Part shown: in pieces, positions 22,071 through 33,706 of the stretch | How the letters are laid out: each line of letters begins with the position of its first letter | Position numbering within the stretch: position 1 is the first letter of the stretch | Source: Hymenopus coronatus | Taxonomy: Eukaryota; Arthropoda; Insecta; Mantodea; Hymenopodidae | Assembly (NCBI GenBank): GCA_030762935.1 | Contig: CM060883.1 | Location: forward strand, 50,409,001 to 50,473,000 | Length of the DNA: 64,000 nt | Direction of reading: 5' to 3' | The notes under the pieces: generated by a model | What the model was told of the DNA's origin: nothing | Databases searched by the model: none | What the model saw: the letters and a program-made list of their open reading frames with translations, nothing else | Translations under genes and position numbers: made by a program

Positions 22071-24734
22071 TATAAGTATAAGTACAAGAGTGACTAACAG
22101 CTCAAGTTCTGCAATTGACCAAATAGCAGTAAGTTGTAAACTGTGATATTAATGTATTCGAAACTGGACTATCTGACCATTATGCTCAGACAACCACACT
22201 TAGTTGGGGACTGGCAAAAAATTGTGATGACCACTCCCCTTTCCTCAAAAAGGTACGTCAGCTGAATCAATCTAATATAGAATATTTCAAATATCTACTA
22301 GAGAAAGAAACTTGGGAAGATGTATATATAGAAAAAATGGTAGAAGATATAAGCCTTAAATTCATAAATACCTTTAAGCATTACTATAACATGGCTTTTC
22401 CTATGATACAAGTAAAGGGGAAACACCAAACATCCAATTGGATAACTAAGGGCATTAAAGTTTCCAGGGACAGACTTAGACTACTAAGCGAACAAATTAA
22501 AAAGAAAAATGTTTCTCAAGCATTAATTACTTATTACAAAAAGTATAAAATAGTATACAAACAAGTAATTGAAGCGGCTAAAAAGCTAGATAATTCCAAA
22601 AAAATCAATAAATTTGTAAACAAACAAAAAGCAATGTGGGATTTAATCAAAGAAGAAACCAACTCCAAATTCTTCTCTTTTAAAAATATAGAGCTACTGA
22701 AAAATAATACTAATGTAAATAACCCTGAAGAAGTAGTGAATATCTTGAATGAACACTTTATTAAAATTTCAGAAAATATACAAAAACACAATAATGCAAA
22801 AGGAGTGGGAAACTCTTTACATGTGCCTATTAACACACATTCACTGTTTCTTGAGCCAACACATGAAAATGCAATACTAAACATGATCAAAACTCTAAAA
22901 AACAAAAAATCAGAGGGAATAGATGGAAGTTCAAACTTTATTATCAAAAACTGTAGCAAATATTTCATCAAACTGCTATGTTATCTAGCTAACCACTCCA
23001 TAGAAAGTGGAGTATTTCCGCAAGAATTGAAAATGACAAAAATTAAACCCATCTTTAAAAAGGGCAACCAACAAGATGCTAACAATTACAGACCAATAGC
23101 AATACCATCAGCCTTCTCAAAAATATTGGAAAAACTTATGTACAACAGGCTGACAAAGTTCCTAAAAAAGTATAATATTATCAATGTATATCAATTTGGC
23201 TTTCAAAGGAATAAATCTACTAATATGGCTGTAATGAAGTTTGTTAGTAACATTTACGATGTACTAGACAAAAGCGAGCTAGGGATGGGGCTATTCCTGG
23301 ATCTTACCAAAGCTTTTGACATCGTAGACCACAAAATACTACTAAGCAAACTGTACAAAAGCAGAGTTAGAGGTGTTGCACTTAACTGGTTTAAATCGTA
23401 CCTTAGCGAGAGAGAACAAGTAGTAGAGATTGACTATATAGATCCTGGTGGGAGGGTATTAATGACAAAACAATCTCAAAAAAGAAAACTTCAAGCTGGA
23501 GTTCCTCAAGGCTCGGTTTTAGGTCCCCTCTTATTTTTATTATACATCAATGATTTACCCCAATATATAAAAAAAATGAAGTATCAATGACCCTTTTTAC
23601 TGATGATACTAGTATTTTCATTAAGGGCAATTACAAGGAGAACCTCAAAGAAAGCATCTCGGTCACCACTACGGAACTTCTAAATTGGTTTAAAACTAAC
23701 AAAATAATGGTTAATGAAGACATAACTGTGTCAATGAACTTCCATCACAAAACATGCAAGACCTCTGTGAACTTCGATATCAAATTAGGATCTAAGTCCC
23801 TGGAAAATGCGACCCAAACAAAGTTCTTGGGCCTATGGATTGATAATAATTTAAGCTGGGATAACCACATTGAAAAATTAGCCATCAAACTCACTAAATT
23901 AAATTTTCTCCTATATCAGTTAAAGAAAAAAGTTTCTACACAGACACTAAGAACCTGCTACTTTGCATATTTCCATTCACACGTATCATATGGGATTGTA
24001 CTGTGGGGGAACTCAGTTAACAGTAAATTAATTTTCAAATTGCAAAAAAAGGCCATTAGAATAATCATGGGGATATCAAGAACTGAAAGCTGTCGTGAGC
24101 ACTTTAAAAAATTAAACATTCTATCATTACCATGTTTATACATAAAAGAACTGCTGGTTCATGTTAAGGAAAATATAACATGTTTATCAACCAATGCTGA
24201 GGTACATACATATAATACTAGAACTAAAAATAATCTGCACATGAGCTTTCATAAAACCAGTCTATTTGAGAAGTCATTTAAACATACTGGAATTAAACTG
24301 TATAATCATCTTCCTATATATTTGAAAAACAAAGGTTCTATAACACAATTAAAAAATGAAATCCATAAATTCCTACTTAATAATCAGTTCTATTCAATTG
24401 ATGAATTTAAGAGTCATGGCAGAGATAAGTTTTGAAATGATGTAAACTGAGTAATCTATATCAATTATTGACTCATAAACTAATACATTGCTTTTATATG
24501 CCCTGTTACATGTCTGAGAACTGCTAGGCTGAATGAACAAACTGGAAGAAAGATGTCCCATAAGCAGTTAAAAGAAAACTTAATCCGGCTCTCACTACAA
24601 GAAATTTTTTATATTAAGTTGATCAATTTTTGTAATTCATCTATGATCTATAATTGTGTATTTTTTCAAATAATGTATTTTGTATTCCATTATTATTAAC
24701 TATTTGTACATATAATTTTGACGTGTCCTATATT
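22071..24734 (+). mobile_element. Non-LTR retrotransposon (LINE, jockey/CR1-like), 5' truncated
   Basis: Inserted into a Rep-A copy. It retains the end of the apurinic-type endonuclease domain, a nearly complete reverse transcriptase and a 3' UTR (24436-24734) ending …gacgtgtcctatatt. No clear target duplication or poly(A) is visible. Fewer stops than the other LINE remnants here indicate a comparatively recent insertion. Confidence 0.85.
22085..24435 (+). pseudogene. LINE ORF2: endonuclease end and reverse transcriptase
   Basis: The 5' end reads VTNSSSSAIDQIAVSCK, then after a one-base shift ETGLSDHYAQ, with the conserved SDH motif of the AP-type endonuclease (22160-22190). A long frame opens by 22337 and contains YRPIAIPSAFSKILEKLMYN (RT block), QFGFQRNKST, LFLDLTKAFDIVDHK (catalytic Asp) and AGVPQGSVLGPLLFLLYIND. 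It stops at 23590. A second frame starting at 23587 continues at once with LFTDDTSIFI (the F-x-DD catalytic block), LGLWIDNNLSWDNHI and SYGIVLWGNS, ending at 24435. The break between the frames falls between adjacent RT motifs, so it is a frameshift within one domain and not two natural genes. Clade call (jockey/CR1-like) is from motif style only. Confidence 0.9.
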
Positions 24735-25412
24735 AAACTTGATATTTAAGTTTAGTATCTTCCAAGGATGCAAACCCAAATATTTTAAGGAAAATCCCCC
24801 ACCCAGACTACCTTTCACATGGAAAAAATTTGAGAACTTTGATTTTTTTCAAAAAATGGGTAATAATTTGGATTGAAATAGTTAAAATTACTTTTAATAA
24901 AAATTAAATATATTTATATCAAAATAAAATGTATATCTTCAATTTTCTGGGAATAGCCTCTGAAGATCTCTTCATTCTGACGACTTCTGTACAAGTGGTA
25001 AACCATAAGAGATAGACAAAATGTTACCACACAAAAAATGTAGGGCTTGTAAAAAGACACACAATGTATGTCATATACAATTTTTTTGTAGAGTTAACCA
25101 TTTCCGAGATATTCCTTGTTATGTGTTTCAACTTGAAAACATTTAAAAACTTTTCTCACATGGAAACTTGTAAACTCCTGCCCATGCAAAGAGAACAAAT
25201 TTCAATGACATAGCAACCGACTTTTTATAGCTTTGACTATTGCTTTAGCCTAATTACTCTTCTACTTATAAGGAACTAAGTAATAAGACCAATTTGGCTA
25301 ATGTTTATCTTTTTTTAGCATAAAGTAGGTAGGTAGATAAAAGAGTAAGCTTTTTAAGAATAATTTGGTACAGAGATATAAAGAAAGTTTTGTGAATAGA
25401 ACACATCAGATT

Positions 25413-26178
25413 TAACAAGCTAAATATGAACACAACATCCTTGTGGTTGTGGTTAAAATTGTTCTGGTGTCAAGATAGGAGTGATGTATAAATATGATTT
25501 ACATTACTGCACAGTTAAGACACGTATCAACTAAGAACACCTGCCACTAGAGGGATAATATATCCAACTCACTTTATCAGCCTTAGGTTTGCATTAAGTA
25601 TGATCCACTGTCACTAAGGGGACAGTATCTACATAAACTCACTCAATCACCAATGGCATTGGAGACAACATTTCTTGCACAGGGATCATGGGACAAAAAT
25701 GAGCACCTAATATACTGTGTCCATAAAGTCATAGTACACTTTTACCAGTCACAAGAAATCAATGAAACAAGAGAATGTGTGCTCATTGCATATTAGCTGT
25801 ATTGAATGCACCCAGAAGTACTTCATGTCATCTCTTTTTCTTGTTCTATCTCTTGGCTGAAGCTCATGCCTGTGCTTGTTCAGCATGCAATAGAAGAGAG
25901 TAAAAATTGTCCCAAGTTTCTTTAAACATGAAGTAAACATCTTATTAAATTTAACATGCAATTTTTAAAACAAGATAGAACACAGAGAAATTAAAACACT
26001 AACTAATAGATGGAGACATGAGAAAATGGCTTTCAATTGAGTAGAAAAGCGTGTAAAAATATTATGGATATTTCTCTCTCCTTTCTTTTCACACTGATTA
26101 AAGTTCCATTAAGCTTAGTTGACCTTCTGAAAAAGAGAGGCAGAAAAAAAAATCCCCAAAACAAGATTTAAACTATCA
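25413..26178. other. Spacer, no gene seen
   Basis: No coding frame or shared repeat that I can support. Confidence 0.4.
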
Positions 26179-26251
26179 GTCTGCATGGCTCAGTTGGTTA
26201 GGAGCTGGCTTGACAGATCCCAAGGTCAAGGGTACAAACCTGACCCAGACT
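26179..26251 (+). repeat. tRNA-like sequence, decayed
   Basis: A 73-nt tRNA-like stretch: acceptor arms gtctg/cagac, a D-arm with gctcagttggttaggagc, and a T-arm region aagggtacaaacctgac with a damaged B-box. Mismatches in the acceptor and T stems argue against a working tRNA. It may be a SINE head or tRNA pseudogene. Confidence 0.5.
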
Positions 26252-26382
26252 AGTGTTTTTTTAATGTGCTTAAAATGAAGTCACCCATGTCTCAGGTAGT
26301 ATTCTTAATAGCAAATTTAAAAAAGGTCATTTCAAATGATTTTCTACTAACAGCTCATTTTTCTTTCTTTCAGAGCATATTT

Positions 26383-26970
26383 AGGTATGGGTTAATTTTA
26401 TGGGGTAGCAGTTCACATGTATTAGAAGTGCTAAGGATTTAAAAAAAAAAAAAAAAGAGAGAGAGAGAGAGTTCTACCAGAAGCCAAAAAAATGGATCAC
26501 TGTAAAATACTTTTTGTAAAACTAAAAATTCTCACAATTGTAAATTTATATATTTATGATGTTCTATTAAATCTAAAAGAAAATATGTTTAATCATAGTA
26601 CAAGAAAAGAAATGCATAATTACAATACAAGAAACATACAAGAAACACTGGATATGCCTTACCATAGATTAAGTAAAACAAGTAAACATTATAAAATAAT
26701 AGGTATAAAGTTTTTTAATGCACTACCAGATAGAATATGTAGCCTCAATTTTCAAGTATTTAAGAATAGAGTCTATATATGGCCGTGAAATATCCTGTAT
26801 ATAGTATTCAGGAATTTGAAGAGCTGAACAAGAATAGCATATGAGTTTGAGTGTTGTGTTATATATTGTATAGCCAAGGAGAATACTGTTGTATATATAG
26901 TTGTAAGTGACAAAGTCTATAGTAAATTTTTGTATTCACCCAATGACTGATAAATAAATTCAATTCAATT
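26383..26970 (+). pseudogene. LINE C-terminal fragment with (TTCAA)n tail
   Basis: Reads YGLILWGSSSHVLEVLRI, a typical RT-thumb stretch (compare SYGIVLWGNS of the LINE at 22085). A poly(A)/GA run (26441-26471) follows, then LKILTIVNLYIYDVLLN, HNYNTRN and GIKFFNALPDRI, the usual C-terminal motifs. The 3' end is aataaattcaattcaattc…, a short-repeat tail. 5' truncated, a common LINE outcome. Confidence 0.8.
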
Positions 26971-27027
26971 CAAAATTCAATTCAATTCAGGTAATTTACA
27001 GGTATGTAAAAGAGCTCCTACAGTATG

Positions 27028-27088
27028 CAATTCCAGCATAGCAGCAATGCTAATGTGATCCTGGCAACTGACAGCCTTGTTAACAAAT
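27028..27088 (+). repeat. Short repeat shared with 59471-59529
   Basis: ttccagcatagcagcaatg … gacagccttgttaacaaa matches ttccagcataccagtggtg … gacagcattgttaacaaa at 59471. It is about 60 bp; no larger element is recognisable at either place. Confidence 0.6.
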
Positions 27089-27498
27089 TATATATAAAAG
27101 ATTTTAACTCAGAATCTCTTGAATATGGATGTAGAATGTCTCCCCCATACCATTACAATATTTTGACTATCAACAGTGACCTTGTTAGGTTACCAGATTC
27201 TTATTTGTATCTGGGCAATGAATGTATCTACGTTCCTGAAAATGTACTAATGGCACTAAATTCATTCATTGCTCCTCTTATTTCTGCATTGTTCTTGAAA
27301 CTGTATTTCACCTAATACAGTTATGATCTGCAATACCATGATTTTGTGGATTTTCGGTATGTCTTTGGTCATGATATTTTACTCACCTGTTGCATAAAAA
27401 CCCTTAGAAGATTACAAACTATCAAGTGTCAGATGGAAAGAAACTTTATCAGGGTGCATTCTTTAAAAAAATTACTTCTAACCTGTACCTCTAATATA
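27089..27498. other. Spacer, no gene seen
   Basis: Two short open frames (27025-27315, 27346-27612) have no domain I recognise and overlap a transposon boundary. I do not call them genes. Confidence 0.35.
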
Positions 27499-28847
27499 CA
27501 GTGGCTGCAATGGAAATTTTTACATTTTAAACACAAGGAAAATCTTTACAAAGACAATTGCTCTTCTCTCACCACTGTTCAAAAAAGATGGATGGAGCTG
27601 CAAATCACTTGATCCTCTAGTGCTCAACAGCAACATGCTCAGTTCGCCTCTGGTATTTGCTGTACAGCAATTTGTTTGCTGTGTGTTGTTTTCATCTGAT
27701 TTTTAATCTGAGTGCTGTTTTTGAAGGTGTGTATTTCTGCATCTAATACACAAAATGGGATGCAAGAAGCTCACTTCTGAGGAGAAGTATGCTTTAACTC
27801 TGTTAAGAGGTAGGCACCTTTGTAATTTGTGTAGCTCTGATCTAAAAGTTTCAAGACAAGTTATTTACGACCTAAAAACAGCAGCAGCACCTTTGCATAT
27901 AGCACCACACCAAATTGAAAAACAGGTTCAGGTGGTAAAAGAAAGACTTCACCAAGGACTGATAGCCTTCTAAAAGTGAAGTGATAGCTAATCCATGGAT
28001 TACAGTGGCCAGCTTAAAGAAGAATCATCCAGACCTGTTCAACAGTGTTGCAATCTGGGACATTCAGTATTGGCTTCAAAAAGACATAGTTTTACCAATT
28101 CGGTGTGCTGCCAAGAAGCCTCTTCTTACTAAAGCTATGATGAAAAAAAGAGTAAAAATTTCTGCAAAACATATCAGCACTGGACATCAGAGGACTGGCA
28201 CAAAGTAATGTTTTCTGATGAAAGCACCTTCAAATTGGTTAGAGGAAAGTCCAAAAAGGTGAGAAGGCCAAAAATGTGTTACGGTATGATCCAAAGTTTA
28301 CCATCAAAACTGCTTATCTCCAGGAAGTGTGGTGTTAAGGGGTGCTTTTAGTGGTAATTATGGTAGAGGTGGCTTGTACTTTCTCCCTAAGAACATAACA
28401 ATGGAGGGAAGTAATTATTTAGAAGTGTTGCAACAGCATTTGGTCACATTTTGGCCAATTCATCAGTGTCAGTACTTTATGCACGATGGTGGCCCAGCTC
28501 ATAGAACAAAGATGGTTCAGAAGTTCCTAAAAGACAATAATATACTCATGGCTGGTAACTCTACTAAATCCAATAGAAAATGCTTGGGATCAAATGAAAG
28601 CCAAAATAGAAGAGCTGCAACCATCAAATATTAAAGAGCTGCAGGAGGTATTAGTGAAGATAATGGAAATAGACTAAAACTATTTTGAAAATCACGCAGA
28701 CTCAATGCCTAGGAGACTCATAAAAGCGATACAAGTTAAGGGAAATATGACCAAGTACTAATTATACAGAGAAGTTAAAAATAAAACCATGTAAAGTCAG
28801 TGTTTGTTGTTTTTATTATCATGTAAAGATTTCCAATGCGGCAACTG
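27499..28847 (+). mobile_element. Tc1-like DNA transposon, decayed
   Basis: A 1349-bp element. Inverted termini: left CAGTGGCTGCAATGGAAAT (27499-27517), with the right end complementing to CAGTTGCCGCATTGGAAAT (28829-28847); both continue with TTTACAT. TA precedes the left end; the right flanking dinucleotide has changed (CC). It encodes a broken transposase. Confidence 0.87.
27755..28760 (+). pseudogene. Tc1-like transposase pseudogene
   Basis: The N-terminal helix-turn-helix region starts at an ATG at 27755 (MGCKKLTSEEKYALTLLRGR, LKVSRQVIYDLK). The first catalytic Asp is in VMFSDESTFKLVRG (28208-28240), then GGLYFLPKNITMEG, the second Asp in MHDGGPAHRT (28479-28508), and the third acidic residue in NPIENAWDQMKAKIEELQ (28567-28620) in a shifted frame. 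The end LIKAIQVKGNMTKY stops at 28760. The interval between the last two acidic residues is shorter than the 34 of Tc1, through small deletions. Stops and shifts at 27972 and before 28206 make it inactive. Confidence 0.88.
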
Positions 28848-30089
28848 CCCAATTAGTTTCAGCCATTTTAACCAGTAAAATCCTTGATAAACTTTTACTG
28901 TTGTTGATGATTCATCAATGACCTTTCCCCATGGTAAAGTAATTTTTTTACCATGATAAAATCTTGATTAAGTCATTAATGAATTTCCTAGTATCTAAGA
29001 TAGTGATTTTTCTAATTCTTGATTCAAGCATACCTAATTTGCTTTGTACCAGCTTTTATGAGAACATTGACTGCATGCATCATACAAGATTACATCTTAA
29101 TCTTACAGCTGAAGCTTAGGTGTACAGTTTACTGGGAGGAATATTTTCTTTATGTAAATCAAACTGGATACATTTTGTAGCCAAGCTGCACATTGGTTCA
29201 ATACAAAGTGTAACCTTTTTGTCTCATATGACCAGTCTTGTATTCCATGCTTGTAAGAACTTTTCAAATATTGCAGATTTTATCCACTCTTCATTTTGGA
29301 AGCACTTGTATAGAAAAGGTCACACATTCTTGAAATATCATAGACTGTGCTTTCCCAACAATCAATGGAGCCAATTTCTCAGTTCCATTTTTGTTACAGC
29401 ACAATAGGATTGCTAAATTAGCCACCATTTTACTTTATTCTCTTAAAATTCAGAGTTTTTTCAAAATTGATGGAAGCATTGAGGTTTTCCGATTTCAGTA
29501 TTTTCAGACAGTACAACACCATTATCTGAAGCAATAGTTTTACTTTCCAAACATCTCAAACTAAGTCATGTGATTATGAAACTTTCAATCTAGTCATTGA
29601 GCAGACACTTTAAAACCATTATGTCTCATTTTCATTGTTAAATATGCTGCATAAGCTGGATCTGCAGTGCCTTTAATGACACATTTGAAACTCACATTGT
29701 ACTAGTCAATTTAGTTAGCTACATTTAAGTCTGGAAACTTATACTGGCAAATAAATTTTGATTTAGCGCTTTCTTTTCTTCAAAGCAAGTGCAATCAGTT
29801 TACATTTACTATCGATAGTGGTTAAAAGTGGCTACATCATGTTTTGAAATAAAATCAGTCTGCCTTTTGAAGCATCTTTAGTTTTCACTAGATTGTTATT
29901 TACAGTACTTCTTTCTTTGTTTTTAATAATATTAGAAACAGGTATTTTAACCAAAAAAGCCAAAATTATTCTAATATATAAATATAAATTTATAAAATCA
30001 TTCATATACAATAATGAAAAAACTAAATAATTTAAATTATTGGATATAATATAAAATATAAATGACAATGTATAAAAAAAAATGGTGTG
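28848..30089. other. AT-rich spacer, no gene seen
   Basis: A 95-codon frame at 29120-29407 has no recognisable domain or splice context. The remainder is AT-rich without features I can support. Confidence 0.4.
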
Positions 30090-30368
30090 TTATTTATGAA
30101 TGCTCTTTAACTGCTGTGGTTCTCAGCGTCCCATTCTATACTGGGTGTGAAAGACCACTTAATTTTGTTCAGAAGCCTCTCTTTCAGGTTTGAGGTTCTT
30201 TTACGTGCCATAAATCTATGACACGGGACCAACAGTTTAACTTCCCTTCTGAAGGAAGCTATGCTAAGGATTTTACACCCGTAAAATCCATTGTCCTCCA
30301 CCAGGTTTGAACCCACGACCTTGGATATATGAAGTTAGCATGGTAACCATTACACCACGGAGGGCGAC
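30090..30368 (-). repeat. tRNA-derived SINE, family 2
   Basis: Minus-strand copy of the element at 59119. The head cctccgtggtgtaatggtta with B-box gtgggttcaaacctgg is at the right end, then acgggtgtaaaatccttagc, ccgtgtcatagattta-like body and agaaccacagcagttaaag. It lies ~370 bp downstream of the stop of the Rabin8-like gene. Confidence 0.85.
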
Positions 30369-30738
30369 AAGACACTGTATACATAGTATAAAACTACCAT
30401 CACTAACCTACTACAAGGCATGCTCAGATTTACCTCAATTACAGAATTTGGTCATTATGATACATGCTTTCCCAGTCTAGCAGAATAACAAAAGCATAAG
30501 GATTTGAACATAATAAACATGGGCAGCTAAGCATGCTTAAGAAACATTCTTTAGTATTTAGTGCACTTGAGACCAGGACATTCATACTTTCATAGTACCT
30601 TATTTTTGAGGCATCCACTATTAGGATTTCACTGTATCAGACTGTGTGAAGTATTGTGCCTCTGCATGAAAATAAAATGAGTGAAAGGAAATAACTTGGA
30701 AATAATTTCCTTACTCACCTTTCTTTGGCAGTATAGCT
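30369..30738 (-). other. 3' flank / probable 3' UTR of the Rabin8-like gene
   Basis: Immediately after the stop codon the minus strand reads agctatactgccaaagaaag followed by gtgagtaag, a strong 5' splice consensus 24 nt beyond the stop. So the 3' UTR may be spliced, or an alternative C-terminus may exist. No convincing polyadenylation signal was fixed. Confidence 0.4.
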
Positions 30739-30818
30739 TTATGTTGAAAGGGTAAGTCCTAGACGAGCCAGCACCATTTCCTTCCTTAATCGGGTCATCT
30801 CCCAATAAACATCATGCA
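30739..30818 (-). CDS. RAB3IP: Rabin8-like gene, exon G (last coding exon)
   Basis: Acceptor ttttgttttcag before 30818. The first two bases complete the Val codon begun in exon F, then [20 protein letters not shown], matching the family's conserved C-terminus (V-D-Q-M-[FY]-W-E-[VI]-x-x-L-R-K-E-M-x-L-A-[KR]-L-G), then LTLST and TAA at 30741-30739. The last five residues are not conserved. A GTGAGT donor lies 24 nt after the stop. Confidence 0.88.
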
Positions 30819-33637
30819 CTGAAAACAAAAAGAGAGAGAGCATTGGCTTCAAAAGCTTAAGACAGGCAGGGAAAAAGCAACTCCAAAATGTTGCTACACT
30901 GAAAGACATCCTTGCCTCACTCCACAATCACTACCCCCTTTCTTCAACTGTCTCCTGCACCTCTGCTTTGGATATGCCTCAATCAGTGGTGGGTATGTCT
31001 TGGAACTTGGGATGCCAGTTTCAAAAAGAGTAGTACTAAGAATGTTTTGCAATTTACAAAAACAAGAAAGCTTGCTATTTAATATGGGATGTTCAAACTG
31101 TTCATATAAAACACTTCAATATATCAAAGATCACCATAGTAAGGCAGCATAAAGTGGACTTTGGTGACTTATTAGTATTTATTTATAATTTTAAAAGGTA
31201 TTTTCTTAATGTTTTTGAAAATTTAAAAAGTGAAATATAACTGTACTATTTTATAGGTTTAGTTACTTATTAGTGGATGGCACTGTGGTTAATCCCAGGA
31301 TCATGGCATCCAGTATTCAATCCCAAGGGACATGCAAGATTTGTGGTAGATAAAGCAATGTCTGGTAGGTTTTCTCCAATTCATCTGGTCATTCCACCAC
31401 CTGCCCCATAATCACCTTTCCTTTTATTCTTTTTACAGTCATCTACTTCCTCACTCTCAAATCTGGTATCGGGCTGATCACCCATCCTGGCTACTCTCTC
31501 TGATCTAGAATCTCTCTGCTCAACATACATCTGATCTAAGTGCAGGCTTGCAAGTACTGGGGGTATAAGTCCTGCATATGAGGAAGGTAAATAGCAAAAG
31601 AAAAAGAAGTACTTATTACTATATTAAGTATCCAGAATTGAACTTATTTATCTGAAAAGCTGAGTGCAAATTAGAGCCATTTGATGCAATTTAATATATG
31701 ACTTAAACAATTTATTTACAATATTTGTGAAGTGTGTTTATAAACGGATTTCTCTTAGGGTTGGAGAGATAAATTCAGAACCAAAACTTCTAAAACACAT
31801 AACAGGAAAACAAGAGCTGGCCACTTGGGAACACATCTTCATTGTGAAGAATAGAAACAGGCTTTTCAATTTCGACGTTCCACAGAAGGATGTGTTTAGC
31901 AAGCTCATTGAACCACCACCAGAGGAGACAGCACTTACAACATTACAGCTTCACCATAAGGAATTAGTCGATGTCCGGTTGAAAATGAAGAAACTAGTCC
32001 TTCGAAGCATGTTCAGGCAAAAATCCCAAGTAAGTGTTGTTTAGTGTAATTAATTGGCTCGTCAAATAAGAGAATGTAAGCTTAAAGAGCCCAACTTGAA
32101 ATCAATGAACTAAAGGCTAAAACCTCCAGGGAGAAAATATTATGTATAAGTTATTGAATATCCTATCTTATAGCTAAAGGAAACCACTGTAGGCTTAGTG
32201 ACTGCTGTCACCCAGGAGGTTTCCAACAGCTCATCTAATCTCAGTTGCTCTCTTGTCAGATGGTCACTGACAAGATTACAGAAATTCAGAGAATATACAG
32301 GATTGGAGGTTCCTTAATATGTGGGTGGGTTTCTGGGTTTGAATCTCATGTGAAAGTTTAGGAGTTTATGGAATGGTGTGGAGATCTGGATGACCTAGCT
32401 CAGGATGTGTTAGCATTGAATCTTTCTCAGGAGTGGTAAGTCACAAGTGGTTTCCTTCTAGTTCATGACTCGTCTATTTATTTTCTCCGATATTTTCTAC
32501 CATCAAACACACACACATTCCTCCTATGTTTTCCCCTTTCCAGCTACTCTTTACATGACCATGCCTATCATCTCTTATTACTTTTGACTTCTTATGGTGT
32601 ATTAAATAAACACTGTTTCTATCGTGGCCATATGTAGCCCGTTTGTTTCCAGTGCAGAATCAAATATCATGTACTGACCCAACGAGTCTTCTACAGTACA
32701 TGAAGTTGCATCCTTGACCAACAAGAAATCCATGTGTATTTGCCTGAGGCAGTGGAACTTCCAACCTTTTTGGTTCATTGTCCTGCCCTTAATGGTCTTT
32801 TTTTTTTTTTTTTATCCTCTGAAGCATATACATGTTATGGCACACATCATTTAGTTACTCACACAAATATTTAACAACATTATGAAATACATATCAAATG
32901 TAAATTGCACAACATTTACAACATCTAGGATTACAATATACAACAATTTTACTATGTTACAAAGAGTACACAATTAACCTAAGATAGCAAATATTCATCA
33001 ACTGAATAATAACAATTTGTCATTAAAAAGTTCTGTCTGGGTCATTTGTCAGCTCGTGGTAACTTTGTTTTTGCACTTTTCTCCCCTGGCTATTTCCAAT
33101 GTATATTTGTCCCTTCTTAATAAAATGTATATATTACATTGGATATAACTTATATCCCCTTTTAGAGCTTTTTTAATCTCGTGGCACAGCATGTACGGTC
33201 TCAAGGACCAGTTAGAAAGAAAACTGCAGCACCCACTTTTTTTTTCCATCACCCTAGATGAGTGTACAGGTAAATATTTTTTTGAAGAGTTATGGATCTG
33301 TTTCCACACATGACAGTATTCATGCCAAGCTGTAGTGAATGTTATTTCTATAGTGCAATGACTGAAGCTTTAAATGGTTTTGCAGGAATAGTGCATACTT
33401 TCTTAGCTGATATATCTTGCTCAGAAGATGTCAAAGTTATTCATCGTATAATAAATAGAAAAGCTTTGTGCTAAAACAGAAAATTTTGAACATGTAATGA
33501 ACATGGGGCCAAGGACTGTTAACTTAAAAACTGTTCAAGAAACAGGTTTAAACATTGTTTTTTTAAAGAAACATAATGCATTTACAACAACAACAACAAC
33601 AACAACAATATAAATGCTGATAATAATAATAATGATG

Positions 33638-33706
<69 letters not shown>

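Larger units (their letters stand above)
21867..25412 (-). repeat. Rep-A copy split by a LINE
   Basis: Hairpin-end part at 21867-22070 (tactttctctatttaatata … cataactcaaaaac) and the remainder at 24735-25412 (cttgatatttaagtttagta … aatagaacacatcagattta). The ~2.66-kb LINE lies between them inside the gtatttaagt block. The two halves join correctly when the LINE is removed. Confidence 0.87.

Noticed and set aside
23587..24435. Separate second gene downstream of the reverse transcriptase frame
   Set aside because: It begins with the F-x-DD catalytic block that must follow the upstream RT motifs in one protein; the break is a frameshift.
27025..27612. Two adjacent open frames before the Tc1-like element
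   Set aside because: No domain or splice support, and the second overlaps the transposon's terminal repeat.
29120..29407. 95-codon open frame
   Set aside because: No motif, no homologous segment in the window and no splice signals in a useful phase.
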